From Epiperipatus broadwayi (Eukaryota > Onychophora > Udeonychophora > Euonychophora > Peripatidae): a DNA stretch of 64,000 bases. The notes under the pieces are model-generated. The model had not been told where the DNA came from and did not search any database. It worked only from the letters and a program-made list of their open reading frames with translations. The translations under genes and the position numbers were made by a program. Where the stretch lies: assembly GCA_028023455.1 (NCBI GenBank), contig JAQFVV010000017.1, positions 5,054,098 through 5,118,097 of the forward strand, written 5' to 3'. Shown in pieces: positions 12,076-24,376 of the stretch (positions are counted from its first letter, which is position 1; each line of letters begins with the position of its first letter).

Positions 12076-12095
12076 AGAGCAGATATTTCCACGTT

Positions 12096-12565
12096 TTTAA
12101 TATATATATATAAGATATTCCTGATAATTAATATTATGTAATATATCAAGTTAATGCTCAACCTACTAGTTTACTAAGTAAATAAAGTACTCTCAATCCA
12201 AAACACAAAACAAAACTTTTTTAAAGAAAAGAACAGACCGTCTTTTCTTTTTACCTCATCTTAAACAGGGGTTTGGTTATCGGAAAGCACTTTGGAAAGA
12301 AGTCATGAATTTTTAAATCTATCGTATAACTTTTTAAAACTATTTTTAAAGTGATTTATATTATTTTAATTGCCATTTGTGAATTCTTTTAATTTATACA
12401 TTATCAATATTGTCTATATAAAACGATAAGGTAAAGAGATATGACGGTCCATTCTTTTTTTCTAAAAAAAAGTGTTGTTTTGTGCTTGGTTTGAGAGTAT
12501 TTCATTTACTTAATAAACCAGTAGTTTAAGTATTAATCTCGATATTATATATATATTTGTTAATA
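12096..12565. repeat. Palindromic element, arms about 150 bp (family J)
   Basis: The left block (TTTACTAAGTAAATAAAGTA .. CTCTCAATCCAAAACACAAA .. GAACAGACCGTC) is the inverse of the right block at 12442-12565 (GACGGTCCATTC .. TTTGTGCTTGGTTTGAGAGT .. TACTTAATAAACCAGTAG). The spacer of about 200 bp is single-copy within the window. I could not assign a clean target-site duplication. Confidence 0.75.
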
Positions 12566-12849
12566 AAAATGCTAATTTTAATTAAAGTGTCTTGAGCACA
12601 TTTTTTAATTAATGGTCATGAATTATTTAATTCAAGTATTAAATAATTATCTACTTAAATAATAAATATAACTAATAAAAATCACAAACGCTAAAAAAAT
12701 TGGGTAAACCGTAATGAATAAAAACAATATTATGTTCTGAACAATCTAGTGATATGGCAGTTGGATATGTATGCAGTAGAATTCAATACATTTATAAATA
12801 AAACATGGGCAAGGGGTGATATGAAGAGCTTTAACTGGAGGAAGAATGG

Positions 12850-13106
12850 TATTGAACCACTAGACATCATATGATCACCATTCTTTATGCTTACACAAGG
12901 TGTTTGGCAAAACTCTCCATATAGTAGTGCCACTCAGTGCAAGCCAGAGTAATTAATGGATGCAGGAAAGTTTGTGCATAAAATCCCTATCTAGTGAATG
13001 AGTATGCACTAGATAAAGATTTTATGCACAAACCTTCTTGAATTCATTGATTATTCTGGTTTGCACTGGATAGCACTTCTGTATGGAGAGTTATGCCTCT
13101 GTGTAA
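12850..13106 (-). mobile_element. Family A palindromic repeat, short copy A6
   Basis: Tail at the left (CTAGACATCATATGATCACC), arm GGCAAAACTCTCCATATAG, and right end GAGAGTTATGCCTCTGTG. The internal region, including the hammerhead-like core, is deleted, so the two arms meet almost directly near 12995-13005. Confidence 0.8.
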
Positions 13107-14672
13107 GATTGTTGATATGTCTTATTATTAGCAATTATTAAAATATATATTATTAGCATACATTCCAAAATATATCATATTTATTAAGATATTTGAAGTT
13201 ATGAAGTTATGATCAAATCTCTGATCTAATGATTCAGGCTAAAATTCAGTTTGATGGTGTCCTAGAATAATTAGATATATCTTTTATAATGTAATAATGT
13301 TCTTCATGTCTTCATACATTCTGTGCATAAGTAAACATCAGGTCAAGATATTGATGGCATGTCATCTTACAAACAAATGTAATAGAGAGAATAATTAGAG
13401 ATGTGGATCATTATAACTTTTATTTAACATATAAGTTTAAAAAATTCTATGTACAATTGGAATTTATAATAGGTACATTGGCCCTTAATGAAGTTTAAAT
13501 TCTATATCTGGATCAACAATCAGCAACCTTTTAGTTATTGTGGACCACTAATATAATTTTTAAAGGTGCGAGCAGTGAATATGATATACATATAAAAATA
13601 AATGGATATATAAATATATATTTGTTACATTTTATATGTGTAATTTTCTAATTCATATCTACAAAAATTGTTTAACATTAATAACAAATAGTATTCTATT
13701 CTTTAATAATTTTTATAGATGTGTTTTTTCCTTCAAAATTGTTAAGAAAATTTTTGAGTTTTAATTCATCCAATTACCAGGGGTATGTGCCATAGCCAAA
13801 TTTGATGCCTAGTCAATTGTACAGAATTCGATATTCTTACTTTGTTACTTTTTCTATGCCACTGACCAAGTAGGGGTTAATTAAACGCCTTTAAAGGTAG
13901 ATATTTTGCAAGCCACAGTAGTATTTTGTAATAAATCAGTTAGCAATATAATGTTCTTGTGTTCTTGTTCTATTTTACGTATACTAATACAGCTTAAACA
14001 AAATTTATTTTTTTACTTAAAAATTTTATTAAATGAGCTTAGAGAATTTAACTATTATCTGAATTTCTTTGTGGACTATTGCTGACTGTTGATCTGGATA
14101 ATAGTAATATAACAATCTTTAGCTTTTATATATTTATCTAAAAGATGGTAAAGCATCATTAAGGCTAAATGAGAGTTCTATATTCATAGATTAAATTGTA
14201 ACAAAATATTCTTAAAAACCTTTGTCAATGTCAAAGACTAAGAAATTAGTGGGGTTTGTGTTTTTGTACTCCTTCACTGCCTAACATACACATGCATCAA
14301 AGTTATAGAGAATAATAAAGTCTAAATAATTTTTATTGTTTTTCTACTTCAATGAGTAAATCTATATAATACAATCTTAACTAGGTATTTTATTGCATCA
14401 AGTTTTCAATCTATGTTTTTTTTTTTCAGGATGATTTAGTGTTTAGTCATTGATGTTGAATAATTTGTCTATTTTCAGCATCAAGTTTGAAATCAATCTG
14501 CCGATCTTGTTACTACTCACTGTGATTTCTTCATTTATTTGTTGTTTTATCTTTGATTTTCTTTATAAATTCTGTCAAATTTTTATTTTTATGATATCAA
14601 AAGTTTCTTCCACTTAGATCCACCCCTCAAACCTTATTTCTCTTATTATATTTTAAGAATTCAAATTGAATG
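13107..14672. other. Unassigned A+T-rich sequence
   Basis: No gene or recognisable repeat. Frames are short and the composition is uniform. A T-rich tract followed by AG at about 14420-14430 looks like a splice acceptor by chance. No open frame supports it. Confidence 0.35.
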
Positions 14673-14684
14673 ATTATGGTATCT

Positions 14685-14883
14685 ACCTGAAGGTTTGTGA
14701 CGATGGTATTCTAGTTGCATTTTTATATTCGACTATATCCATCATATAATATGTGTATTGAATGTTTTGATGAGCTATTACCAACAGTTGAATGTATTTG
14801 GAATATTTAAATAAAGTTAATTTTTTTCTAAAGACATTCAATACATATATTAGCTAATGGAAATAGTCCAATACAAAAATACA
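14685..14883 (-). mobile_element. Family B element, short palindrome, 12-bp TSD
   Basis: The one-sided tail (ACCTGAAGGTTTGTGACGAT) is at the left, then an arm (TTTTTATATTCGACTATATC) and its inverse at the right end (GGAAATAGTCCAATACAAAA). The tRNA-like interior is deleted. Flanks are ATTATGGTATCT at 14673-14684 and ATTATGCTATCT at 14884-14895, a 12-bp duplication with one mismatch. Confidence 0.8.
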
Positions 14884-15162
14884 ATTATGCTATCTTGATG
14901 TGATTACATGTTGAGTAAATAATAGTTTTATTCATATACAAAAAAAACCCTATCATTATCTTAGCTGGTCTTATTTTAAAAAGTCATCATCATCAAGTAT
15001 ATAAAAGAACCTGTCATTATGACATGTGTGTGTGATTATTTATATATACAAGAGATAAATAGTCACAAGAGAATAAAAACTATATTGTGGTTGTTACTAA
15101 GAACATCTCTATTCCTTCGAATGATCCTGCCATTCCAAAATGATTAATGAGATACTTTAGGT

Positions 15163-15393
15163 CAGGAATCCTCAACAGGGGTGAAATTGCCCCCTTAAGG
15201 GCAAAACTTAAAAAATTTCAGGATTACCATCAGGGGTTCTTCAAAACTGGGGCTTAAGCACAAGGATCCTATTGAATAAAGAGAGTAAATATAAAGTATT
15301 TTCTTGTTTAAAATTTCAGGAGGGCGATTATGAAAAATTTTGTCTAAAAACTCTTTCAGGCAGACGGTAGCTAAAAAAAATTAAGAAACCATG
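15163..15393. mobile_element. Possible degraded hAT-type MITE
   Basis: The ends CAGGAATCCTCAA and TTAAGAAACCATG are imperfect inverted repeats of the CAGxGGTTCTCAA type. Inside is GGTGAAATTGCCCCCTTAAG, a self-complementary pattern typical of this group. The expected 8-bp duplication matches at only 4 of 8 positions, so the call is tentative. Confidence 0.4.
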
Positions 15394-15699
15394 CTCGACA
15401 TTAATCAGTATCTGTTTGACCATTGTTTATTTCCTTCATTATTCCATATAGTGTGAAAAATCAGAGTATAAATATAATATTTATTGCTAAGCTAATAAAT
15501 ATATTCAACTATAACACAAATTGTAGACTACATGAGTTATCATGAATTGAAAGGATAATAGCAAGAAAAATATAACATGTTAATACTTAAACAAAATTTA
15601 GAAGAATAACAGATCTATTGACTGTAATAAATTTGGTTGTCTTAATAGTTTTTTAAAGTGCTAAATGGTTAGTTGCAGTAAATGCAATAAATAGAGGAA

Positions 15700-16090
15700 T
15701 TTGAACTTAGGATTTTTAGACCATATTCATCGTCCATTTCATTTCAAATAACCAATACACATGACCACCCACTTGTGAAAAAAATAAATGATTCCCAATA
15801 TATGTATTTGGTGCAGAACCAGCACCCATCAATTGGGACAGCACATAATCTCCCACACCTATATACATATAATCAGTGCTTGGCGTATATTATGGTAGCA
15901 ACTCTTTAAACTTTAATATGTGTGGGAGATTATGATCTGGCCTAACTGATGAGGGCTGGTTCTGCACAAAATATGTATATTAGGGTTCATTTATCTTTTT
16001 CACATGTGTAGTCATGTGTATCAGTTATTTGAGATGAAGTAGAGGGTGAATATAGACTGAAAATCCTAAGTTCAAATCCTTCCATAAAAC
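15700..16090. mobile_element. Family C inverted-repeat element
   Basis: The left part (CCAATACACATGACCACCCA .. TGCAGAACCAGCACCCATCA) is the inverse of the right part (CTGATGAGGGCTGGTTCTGC .. CACATGTGTAGTCATGTGTA). Near 15860-15925 the halves are separated by about 60 bp. Both ends read into GATTT/AAATCC sequences that look like a tRNA box B remnant. Confidence 0.75.
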
Positions 16091-16232
16091 ATTCAGTATA
16101 CTGAATGAATAAGTTAATTTTTTTTTCTTTATTTTCAAGAACAATGAGTCATTAATAAAGCAAAAGCGAAAATTAATTATTATTTTTAAAAATCCATTTG
16201 TTAGTTTGTTAAAAAAAATAATAATAATAATT

Positions 16233-16333
16233 GTCAATAGTTGGGGGACTAGTGGTTAGCATAGCTGCCTTCCAAGCAACTGGCCCGGGTTCGCTTCCCT
16301 GTCAATGCATTTGACACATAAAAAAAAAAAAAA
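16233..16333 (+). mobile_element. tRNA-Gly-derived SINE S3
   Basis: GGTTAGCATAGCTGCCTTCC and CCCGGGTTCGCTTCCC preserve the tRNA-Gly(UCC)-like D arm, anticodon loop and box B. The tail is GCATTTGACACAT followed by a run of about 13 A. It has the same orientation as S2 and the same subfamily (CTTCCAA loop). Confidence 0.85.
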
Positions 16334-16668
16334 TTAATATTATATATAAATTTACATGACCAGTTAATTTGTTTATCTTTATTTCCTTCCCTATCCCTAA
16401 TAACATAGATAAATAAAAAAAACAATTATTTGTTATGCATTCAATTTCCCAAACAGTTACTTGCATTTTAATTAAGTAATCAAAATAATTTTAGTTCATA
16501 AAATAAATAAAATATTGCTAATATAAAATTTAGAACATTTTGTTATTATCTACTAGAAATTAATAAAAAAAATTAACTTTTCCATGTTTAATTTATTTAT
16601 TGTATATCTTTTGTTTTCTTTTACATAAATATATTTACATAAGAATACAAATATTTATTTTATTTACA

Positions 16669-16765
16669 TTTTTTTTTCATATGTCAAATGTGTTGACCGG
16701 GAAGCGAACCCGGGTCGCCCGCCCGGATGACAGCCATGCCAACCACCAGGCCACCAATGCTTGAC
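16669..16765 (-). mobile_element. tRNA-Gly-derived SINE S4
   Basis: On the minus strand: GTCAAGCATTGGTGGCCTGG, a box B GGGTTCGCTTCCCGG, then a CACATTTGACATATG tail and an A run. The word TTTATTTAC flanks both sides, a possible 9-bp duplication. The anticodon region is altered (CATCCGGGCGGG), which makes it different from S2 and S3. Confidence 0.8.
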
Positions 16766-17039
16766 TTTATTTACTTATTTAGAACATTTCAAACAATCAA
16801 AGTCACCTTTAATAATGCTTGTAAAATGAATTCAGTAAGTAAGTTTATTCTTTATGAAGTATTATAACTTTATCTTTCTTATTGCACTGCCAAATGCATA
16901 TAATACTAATATCATTTATATTCTTTATTACTTTATACAATGTAATAAAGAATATAGATAATATTAATATTAAGAAAGTTTATTAGTATTCAATTTAATA
17001 AAATGCTTTTTAATTTAGTACATTGTACAGGCTTACACA

Positions 17040-17490
17040 CAGCTGCACATATATACTGTAATATATACTGGATTCGAACTCAGACTTTCACACGACCCTC
17101 AACTCTCCATGCCATCTCATATTGCTGACCCACCTGATCACAAACTTGTGAAAAGATAAATAATCACCAATACATGTATTTCATGCTAAACCAGTAATCA
17201 TCAGTTGGTCTAGATTACCATCTCTATACATATATACAATCAGTGCTCACCTTTATATTAAGATTACCAATCTTCATAGTTTAATGGACAGGGTTCAAAC
17301 TACTCCAACCCACAACTCTTCAGTCATTTATTTCATTGAAAATCTGATGATGGAATGTTCAAAGCCAACGTTAGTGCCAAGATTGCCATCCTACCCATAT
17401 TAATGTTAGTGATCAGTTGGATCAGCAATATGAAATGGCATGGAGAGTTGAGGATCATGTGAAAGTCTGAGTTAGAATCCCTTATATATT
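17040..17490. mobile_element. Family C inverted-repeat element, longest copy
   Basis: The left end (GATTCGAACTCAGACTTTCA) and the right end (GTGAAAGTCTGAGTTAGAAT) are inverses. Inside, TTTCATGCTAAACCAGTAAT with CATCAGTTGG is the inverse of the CTGATGA..GAAAT module. The middle has about 200 bp not seen in the other copies. The outer GATTCGAACTC looks like an inverted tRNA box B, so family C may be tRNA-related. Confidence 0.7.
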
Positions 17491-17689
17491 AAAATGCTGT
17501 TTAGAAATTGAATTTATATTTATGTAATCTATAGATAGTAGTTTTAGGAATAGATAAGTGTGTTACTTACAACTTTCATAATTATTGATTATTTCTGAGA
17601 TTAAAATCATTGTTTATTTATTGTTGAAATAGAGTCATTAACATTAATAATGCATTAAATGATAAAAAAAATATGTAATTGTAATTTTT

Positions 17690-18965
17690 TTAGATTTTTA
17701 TAAGGCTTTTGACATTATTGATCATAAGCAATTGATTCACAGTTTACAAAATCATGGAGTTAGAGGCAACTTGTCCGGTTTTGTAAAAAAGTATTTAGAT
17801 CATATATATGTTGATCAAAAGTATCAAATGTATTAAGTAGTGAGCAAAAATATATATATGGAATTTCTCAAGGTTCTGTATTTTTAACACATTGTTTCTA
17901 ATTTTCATAAATGATCTAGGAAATATTAATATCAAATAATCAACATATCAATATGCAGATGATAATAATGTTATTATGAGTGAAAATAACAATATTAATA
18001 TTGCAAATAACGAATGTCAAGTAAACAAAATTGCCTTTTGGTGTTTTGAGAGAGGAATTTATATAAATGGAGAAGAATAAGTATACATTAATATGCTCTC
18101 TTCACATGAAATATAAAAATATTGATATATACCTACATTCACATGGAAATATATGTGAGAGTAATGTAATATACAATAATAATAAGTATATAAAAGTATA
18201 ACAGGTAAAATATATTGGATATCTTGGAAAGATGACAGATTGAAAATGTCTTGAAAACATCACATTAACATAATAATTAACAAATTTAGATCTTTTATAA
18301 CAATGTTCTACAAAATCAAAGATATTTTTTCTTTAAACATTCTTATTGTTATATATAAATCTTCATTTGAATCTTTATTGAGATATGGACTAACGCTTTA
18401 TGGTTTTGCAAGCTTTTCTAATATTAATAGATTAGCATTACTGTAAAAAAGAATAATTGATCTAATAGAAGGAAAATATATCACTAAAAAAGGGGGTACT
18501 GTTCGGTGCGCTGTACTTTGCCGAAAAAAGTACATACAAAAATCTTTTATTATTCAATCAACTTATGGATTATATAATTATAGAGAATAATAAGAATTAA
18601 TAGTTATAATTACAGAGAAAAAATCTTTTGATAGTACTTTCGAAAACCTTATATAAAACAATTTGAAATGTGACTAAGGAAAACAGATATATACATAGTT
18701 TCAAAATATAGTAATAAATATGGAACTAGAGTAAGAAATCATTATGTTTTTAAATTATTTAATAATTTACCTATTGAATTAAGAAGCTTGCAACATTATA
18801 GGGAAGTAAGGAAACAAATTAAAAAATATATTAAAGAAGGGATGGAGGGGGGAAATTAGTATATAGAAAAATTATACGAATATCTAATGTTATGTAATCA
18901 ATATTTTTATTATAAAATTAATATATTGAAATACAATTTATTGTTGTTGTTGTTATTATTATAAG
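17690..18965 (+). pseudogene. CR1/Jockey-type LINE reverse transcriptase remnant
   Basis: Shifting among frames, the plus strand shows RT landmarks in order: DFYKAFDIIDH with LI..L..HGVRG near 17695-17790, a GISQGSV-like block near 17860, the catalytic YADD near 17955, and the terminal block LFNNLPIELRSLQ near 18755-18800. The copy ends in a simple repeat of TTG then TTA at 18940-18962, as expected for a LINE 3' tail. Stops and frameshifts are frequent, so it is an old, 5'-truncated copy of about 1.27 kb. Confidence 0.75.
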
Positions 18966-18986
18966 CATTTTCTATATTATTGTATT

Positions 18987-19433
18987 TTTATATTGGACTA
19001 TTTCCATCTTCTAATATGTGTATTGAATGTCTTTAGAAAAATTTTACTTTATTTAAATATTCCAAATACATTCAACTGCTAGTAATAGCATATCAAACAG
19101 GTTAGTATATGCACAATGTTTTGAGAGGTATTATTCTCCCCTCTTCTTCAGGTGTTGCTGGCCTGATTAGTGACAATTCTAGCATGGGATTCGAACCTGG
19201 ATCCTTAGATTCTTGATTATTGAATTTTAAGGTAATGCTCTAACCAACTGAGTTATCCTGCCAAAGGCAACAGTCGGAAGAAATTCCATATACTTATCTA
19301 TGAGGTTCCTCCTAATTTCTCCACTTTTTCCTAAGAGCAAAGTTGATTAATGGTTTCCATAAATTATGGAAATAGTCCAATATAAAAATACACCTAGAAC
19401 GCCATCATCACAAACCATCAGGAAAACATTTTT
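18987..19433 (+). mobile_element. Family B element with tRNA-like arm
   Basis: Left end TGTATTTTTATATTGGACTA. The arm holds a tRNA-like segment on the minus strand with box B-like GGTTCGAATCCCATGC (19184-19200) and box A-like GATAACTCAGTTGGTTAGAG. The right end is the inverse of the left terminus plus the one-sided tail (ACGCCATCATCACAAACC .. AGGAAAAC). The opposite tRNA-like arm is missing here. A possible duplication (TTTCTATATTA/TTTTTATATTA) flanks it. Confidence 0.75.
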
Positions 19434-19716
19434 ATATTATGTTTAAAATTTAATGTAAATATTTAAAATGTTATAAAAATTTTCATCTATATAAAAGTAC
19501 AAGTAGGGCTTAGTAGGAGAAGAATGACATTTGTATTTGTGAAAATATATTTTTATCTGTATTTATATGAATGAATGTAATGAATGTATTTATTTTAGTA
19601 AACAATATTTAATTAATAAAAAAAATATTATTATTATTATTATTTTATTTACTATATCAAAAAAGTGTTTACAATCTTTTAATGGTTTTAAAGTTTTTAA
19701 AGAAATGTTACTAATA

Positions 19717-19955
19717 GTCAAAATAAGAGTCATATATCACATGACCCTATCTCTTAAGCTTGTAAGTTATAAACAATGAGGATTGCCAATTCCTCTACAA
19801 GCTTTATAATAATAAATGCTTAGCCAGAGCCAGTGCTTAAAATATCTCTGTCAGGAACCCCTCCTCAAACCCCTGACCATGGTGGTCAGGGGTTTCTGGC
19901 TCTGGCTAAGCATTTATTATAAAGCTTGTAGAGGAATTGGCAACCCTCATTGTTT
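19717..19955 (-). mobile_element. Palindromic element, family I, perfect 12-bp TSD
   Basis: Arms of about 60 bp (AACAATGAGGATTGCCAATT .. AAATGCTTAGCCAGAGCCAG) are almost perfect inverses. An inner palindrome CCCCTGACCATGGTGGTCAG sits in the middle. A unique tail of about 55 bp lies only at the left, and it contains AGTCATATATCACATGACCC at 19728-19747. Perfect duplications ATGTTACTAATA flank it at 19705-19716 and 19956-19967. It has the same layout as families A, B and H but unrelated arms. Confidence 0.9.
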
Positions 19956-19967
19956 ATGTTACTAATA

Positions 19968-20337
19968 TTTTGTTGATACCAATCGATTTTTGAGATCTAT
20001 TATAAACTCTTTGTAGCTCATTGATATGATTTTATCATCTCTATTCCAAATATCAGATGCAAATTTGTAACGATAAAGTCTAGAATAACTTCCCATTTCT
20101 AATGATTTGACCAATAGCACTGTAAGATTTGGATATGTTCCGTTTCACTTGAATATTAAAAGATCCATTAGATTCAAAAGTTTGACCAAGTCTTTATAAC
20201 AACTTTATAAATTTATTTTTATGTTACAACAATTATTATAATCATTTTGGATAATTTTAATACCTATAAGACTATATTTTTCAATATTTAACAAGATATA
20301 GTTATGTTTATACCCATTTGACATTATTATTATCATC
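19968..20337. other. Unassigned A+T-rich sequence
   Basis: I see no gene or repeat here. The segment separates the family I element from the RTE 3' fragment. Confidence 0.35.
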
Positions 20338-20348
20338 ACTTGAAACTT

Positions 20349-20531
20349 CTTCATCATCATCAACCATTATCAATCCACTGCAGAATGAAGGTCTCTCCAA
20401 GATCAATCCATCTTCTCCAATCTTTAGCTTCTTTTCTCCACATCACCCCTGCACACTTTCTTATTTCATCCAACCATTTCACACGTGGTCTCTTTCTGGG
20501 TCTTTTACAATCTCTTGGAATCTAGTTTAAA
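20349..20531 (-). mobile_element. RTE LINE, extreme 5' truncation (183 bp), 11-bp TSD
   Basis: The minus strand matches the last 180 bp of the RTE copy at 48.5 kb: ATTCCAAGAGATTGTAAAAG, then CTGCAGTGGATTGATAATGG, ending in a GATGATGATGAAG tail. Perfect ACTTGAAACTT lies at 20338-20348 and 20532-20542. It shows that this RTE family inserts with duplications of about 11-13 bp. Confidence 0.85.
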
Positions 20532-21545
20532 ACTTGAAACTTAAATCTTCATAATTATTAATTACTTTAAATAATTTTATATCATCGCATATATAAATAT
20601 CTTTGAATGTTTTATGTAATTTATTATATCATTAGTATAAATATATTATAAAATGCATTTTCTACCTAAAACTATCTTGGCATAATTAGATAAAAAAAAA
20701 TAATATCTCAGATAACAATATTTTTCCAATCACGATTGATGTCATTCAGCTAAACTATTTGATGATATAAATGTTAAAAAACTTTATTCCAACTATACAA
20801 ATATATAGATGCAGTGTATATAAAGTTAAGACAATTTAAATAGTATCTATAAAAAATTATAAAACATTACTAAATATAAAATAATTTATATATGGTAACA
20901 GCTTCTGATGTGGTAATGCAAAAAATAGGTGTATGTGTGTGTGTTATAATAAAGAAAGCGATTTAATTATACTTCAATGCTGTTGTAAATCCCCATTGTA
21001 TTTCCATATTCACATCCAACAGATTACCTTTTATGATAAAATGAATATAATTCTGGTGGAAGTAATTTCAAATATATTCATATTGCATAACCTCATGCTT
21101 TGGCAATAAAGAATATATACACATAATTATGCAAATAATAAATGATTTATTATAAAAATAACAACACACAATAATATAACTAGAACAATAAAATCAACTT
21201 CTTTACTTCACATCTACTACACACACACCCCATTTGATTATAAAAATTATCTTATTTTATATAAATATTCTCGATGTATGTGATGAAATATGCATGAATA
21301 AAAATTCACATCAAATATCTGGTTGCTCATGTCATCTTGATTATAGAATAAATCTAATAACATAAAAAATAAAATACCCATAATTCTAATTATGGATTTA
21401 TCAACATCATATTTTTCAACCATTGTTAATACAATACAGGGTGAAGATCTTTCTTAGTTTAATAGTTTCGCTAAACTCTACCTTTCTTGTTCCCATCCCA
21501 TCAGCCACTTTTCTTATTTCATCCATCCATCTCACATGTAGTCTT

Positions 21546-21785
21546 TTTCTAAGTCTTTTATAATCTCTTCAGATCCAGACTTTAACTATCCATCTATTAT
21601 TATATCTTCTAGCAGTATATCCAGCCTAGTTCAGTTTCAGTCTCGTAATTCTTTCTATGATATAGTTTCTAAGTCTTTTATAATCTCTTCAGATCCAGAC
21701 TTTAACTATCCATCTATTATTATATCTTCTAGCAGTATATCCAGCCTAGTTCAGTTTCAGTCTCGTAATTCTTTCTATGATATAG
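21546..21785. repeat. Exact 120-bp tandem duplication inside the RTE
   Basis: 21546-21665 and 21666-21785 are identical over 120 bases (TTTCTAAGTC .. TATGATATAG). No divergence can be seen although the surrounding LINE is heavily decayed. It is either a very recent tandem duplication or an assembly or sequencing artefact. Confidence 0.95.
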
Positions 21786-22333
21786 ATGATATATATTTAT
21801 TCTCTCTTCTGTATTTTGTTTTCAATATCTTATTACTGTGCCTAACATGCATAACTTCATATTTTGTTGAATGATATGAAGACTCTATATTTTCTATTAA
21901 GCATTCATGTCTAATAGCTGGTAACCATATCTATTACAAAATATTCTGTTTCAAATGCATAGGCATACCCTTTTTTTAATACTAAATTCTTTTGACCCAA
22001 GACACCTTGGCCACATTTAATGCTATGAATAATTTTATCCATTATGTTTCTATCTTATTTTTGACTAAAATATTTGGAGTTTTTAACTTCTGGCTCATAA
22101 TTACCAATCTGTATTTTTTTTTCTGAGGAAATTATTTCGTATTTAACTTTGGTCTTATTTTTTTACTTTTATCTGATAAATCTTTCATCATTATTCAAAA
22201 ACAACCACATCAGTTGCAAAATCCAAATGACTTAAATAAAGTCACTATATTTTTGCTCTCTTAGCTTTTTATTTTAATCCACAAAATATTTTTTATAAAA
22301 CTGCTGTAAAAGATTCTGGGTATATAAAAATCA

Positions 22334-22732
22334 ATAAACATCACATGACCACCACTTCTTATGCTTGTGCATAACTGCTGTTAAAACAGGCAAAACTCAC
22401 TATTTGTATTGCCACACACAGCAAGCTAGAGTAATCAATGGATGCCAGAAGGCTTCTGCATAAAATCCCCATCTAGTGTCTACTCATCCAATATCCCCAG
22501 ACTAGTTTCTGGATTGTGGCCTTCGTCAGTGAGGAGCCTTGATTCTGAGAGATCTAGGTGCAATGCTCTCAGATCCAAAGCTCCTCCCTGATGAAGTCCA
22601 CAATCCAGAAACAAGTCTGGGGATATTGGATAAGTAGGCACTAGATGAGGATTTTAAGCACAAGCCTTCTGGCATACATTGATTACTCTAGCTTGCTGTG
22701 TGTGGCAATACGTATAGTGAGTTTTGCCTGTT
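22334..22732 (-). mobile_element. Family A palindromic repeat A7, inserted in the RTE, 13-bp TSD
   Basis: Perfect TATATAAAAATCA at 22321-22333 and 22733-22745. Tail at the left (ATAAACATCACATGACCACC), arms of about 170 bp, and right end GAGTTTTGCCTGTT. The hairpin centre has GATCTAGGTGCAATGCTC. Here the stem of the hammerhead-like core is broken (AGTC .. ATCC), unlike other copies. Removing it rejoins the RTE reverse transcriptase, so it inserted after the LINE. Confidence 0.92.
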
Positions 22733-23136
22733 TATATAAAAATCACTTGGTCATACATTCTTATCAATGTTAATCTTCTTAGTATTATCATGCAATCTAA
22801 TCACTACTGTTGTATTTTAATAATTATATTTCAGAATATAATAATTTTTTGGTTTGATATTTTGATGAACCAAAGTTTTAATTATTGTGAAAGATGTAAA
22901 GAAAATGATAGGTCTATAGTTTCTAATATCTTCTTTATCACCTTTTTTAAATATTAATATTAATACTGCATTCTTACAATCATCTGATATACCTTCATCA
23001 TTTAGAAATTTAGTATATAACATTGCTAACAATTTTTGTATTTATTCATCTGCTTCTTTTAACATAGAGAAAAACACTTTCTGGAGCTTTTCATTCTTCA
23101 TGGATTTAGTTGCATGCATTTCAATTAAAATAATAA

Positions 23137-24376
23137 GAGTACTAAACTCTCTATAAAGTAGTGCCACCATGTGCAAGCCTTTGCAATCAATGGATGCAAG
23201 AAGATTTGTGCATAAAATCCCTATCTAGTGCCTACTAATCCAACATCACCAGACTAGTTTCTAGCTTTGTGGCTTTCATTAGTGAGGAGTCTTGGATTTG
23301 AGAGCACCGCATCTAGACCTTAGGATCTAATGCAACCTTCTCACACCCACCTTTTATTTATTTGGTTAACTCTAAAGCTAGGACCCTAAGATGAAACTAC
23401 AATAATGATCCCAATTCAAGCTCATTTCACTTGTATAGTCATATAGATCTGAACTTAGTTCAGCATCCATACACTTTAATGACTTTGGTTTGAAATAACC
23501 ACAGTCACCATTCTCCTATGGAAAAGATAGGTGTAAAACCATCAAAACATCACATGATCATATATGCTTTCAAATGCTGTTTATAAGAATATCAAGCTCT
23601 TTATACAATAGTGCCACCAAGTCCAAGCCTTTATAATCAATGGATGCAGGAAGGTTTGTGCATAAAATCCATGTTTAATGCCTACTCATCCAACATCCCC
23701 AGACTAGTTTCTAGCTTGTGGCTTTCATCAGTAAGGAGCCTTGCATTTGAGAGCACTGCACCTAGATTTTAGTATCTAATGCAACCCTCCATCAGCTACC
23801 TTTTACCTTATTAGCTAACTATAAAGCTGTGAGTCCAAAATGAAAACACCATAATGTTTCCAATCCCAGTTCATTCACTTGTATATTCATACAGATCTGA
23901 ACTCAGTTCAGCACCATACATTTTTATATTTATCCTGCCCATAGGATAATGGTAACTGTGGTTTTTGAAAAACCCAAGACACCAAAATGTATAAATTCTG
24001 AACTGTGTTCAGATCTACATGACTAACAAGTAAATAATCTTGAGTTGAAAACATTATGGTCTTTTCACCTTGGGCTCCTAGCTTTATAGTTAACTAAATC
24101 GATAAAAGATGGCTGACAGAGAGTTGCATTAGATCCTAAGGTCTAGGAACAGTGCTCTCAAATCCAAAGCTTCTAACTGATGAAAGCTGCAAGCTAGAAA
24201 CTAGTCTGGAAATGTTGGATGAGTAGGCACTAGGTATGAATTTTATGAACAAATCTCCATGCATCCATTGATTACAAAAGCTTGCACTTGGTGTCATTAC
24301 TATGCAAAGAGTTTGGTACTCCTATTAACAGCATCTGTAAATATATGAAATGGTAATCATGCGATGATTTGATGGT
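23137..24376 (+). mobile_element. Family A long copies in tandem (A8), inside the RTE
   Basis: 23137-23540 is the left half of a long copy: arm, core, internal block, then a tail-like ATCAAAACATCACATGATC near 23545. 23541-24376 is a complete palindrome of about 830 bp: arm, AACCCTCCATCAGCTACC, CACTTGTATATTCAT block, centre near 23940, and the inverse back to a tail (AAATGGTAATCATGCGATGA). Cores of the CTGATGA .. GAAAC type lie near 24178 (plus) and near 23730 (minus), with stem AGC/GCT. This is one of the longest family A forms in the window. Confidence 0.8.

Noticed and set aside
15163-15393. Confident hAT identity for the 15.2-kb element
   Set aside because: The candidate 8-bp duplication matches at only half of its positions; left as tentative.
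20318-20530. Serine-rich 61-70 codon plus-strand frames
   Set aside because: They are the antisense of the RTE 3' end.
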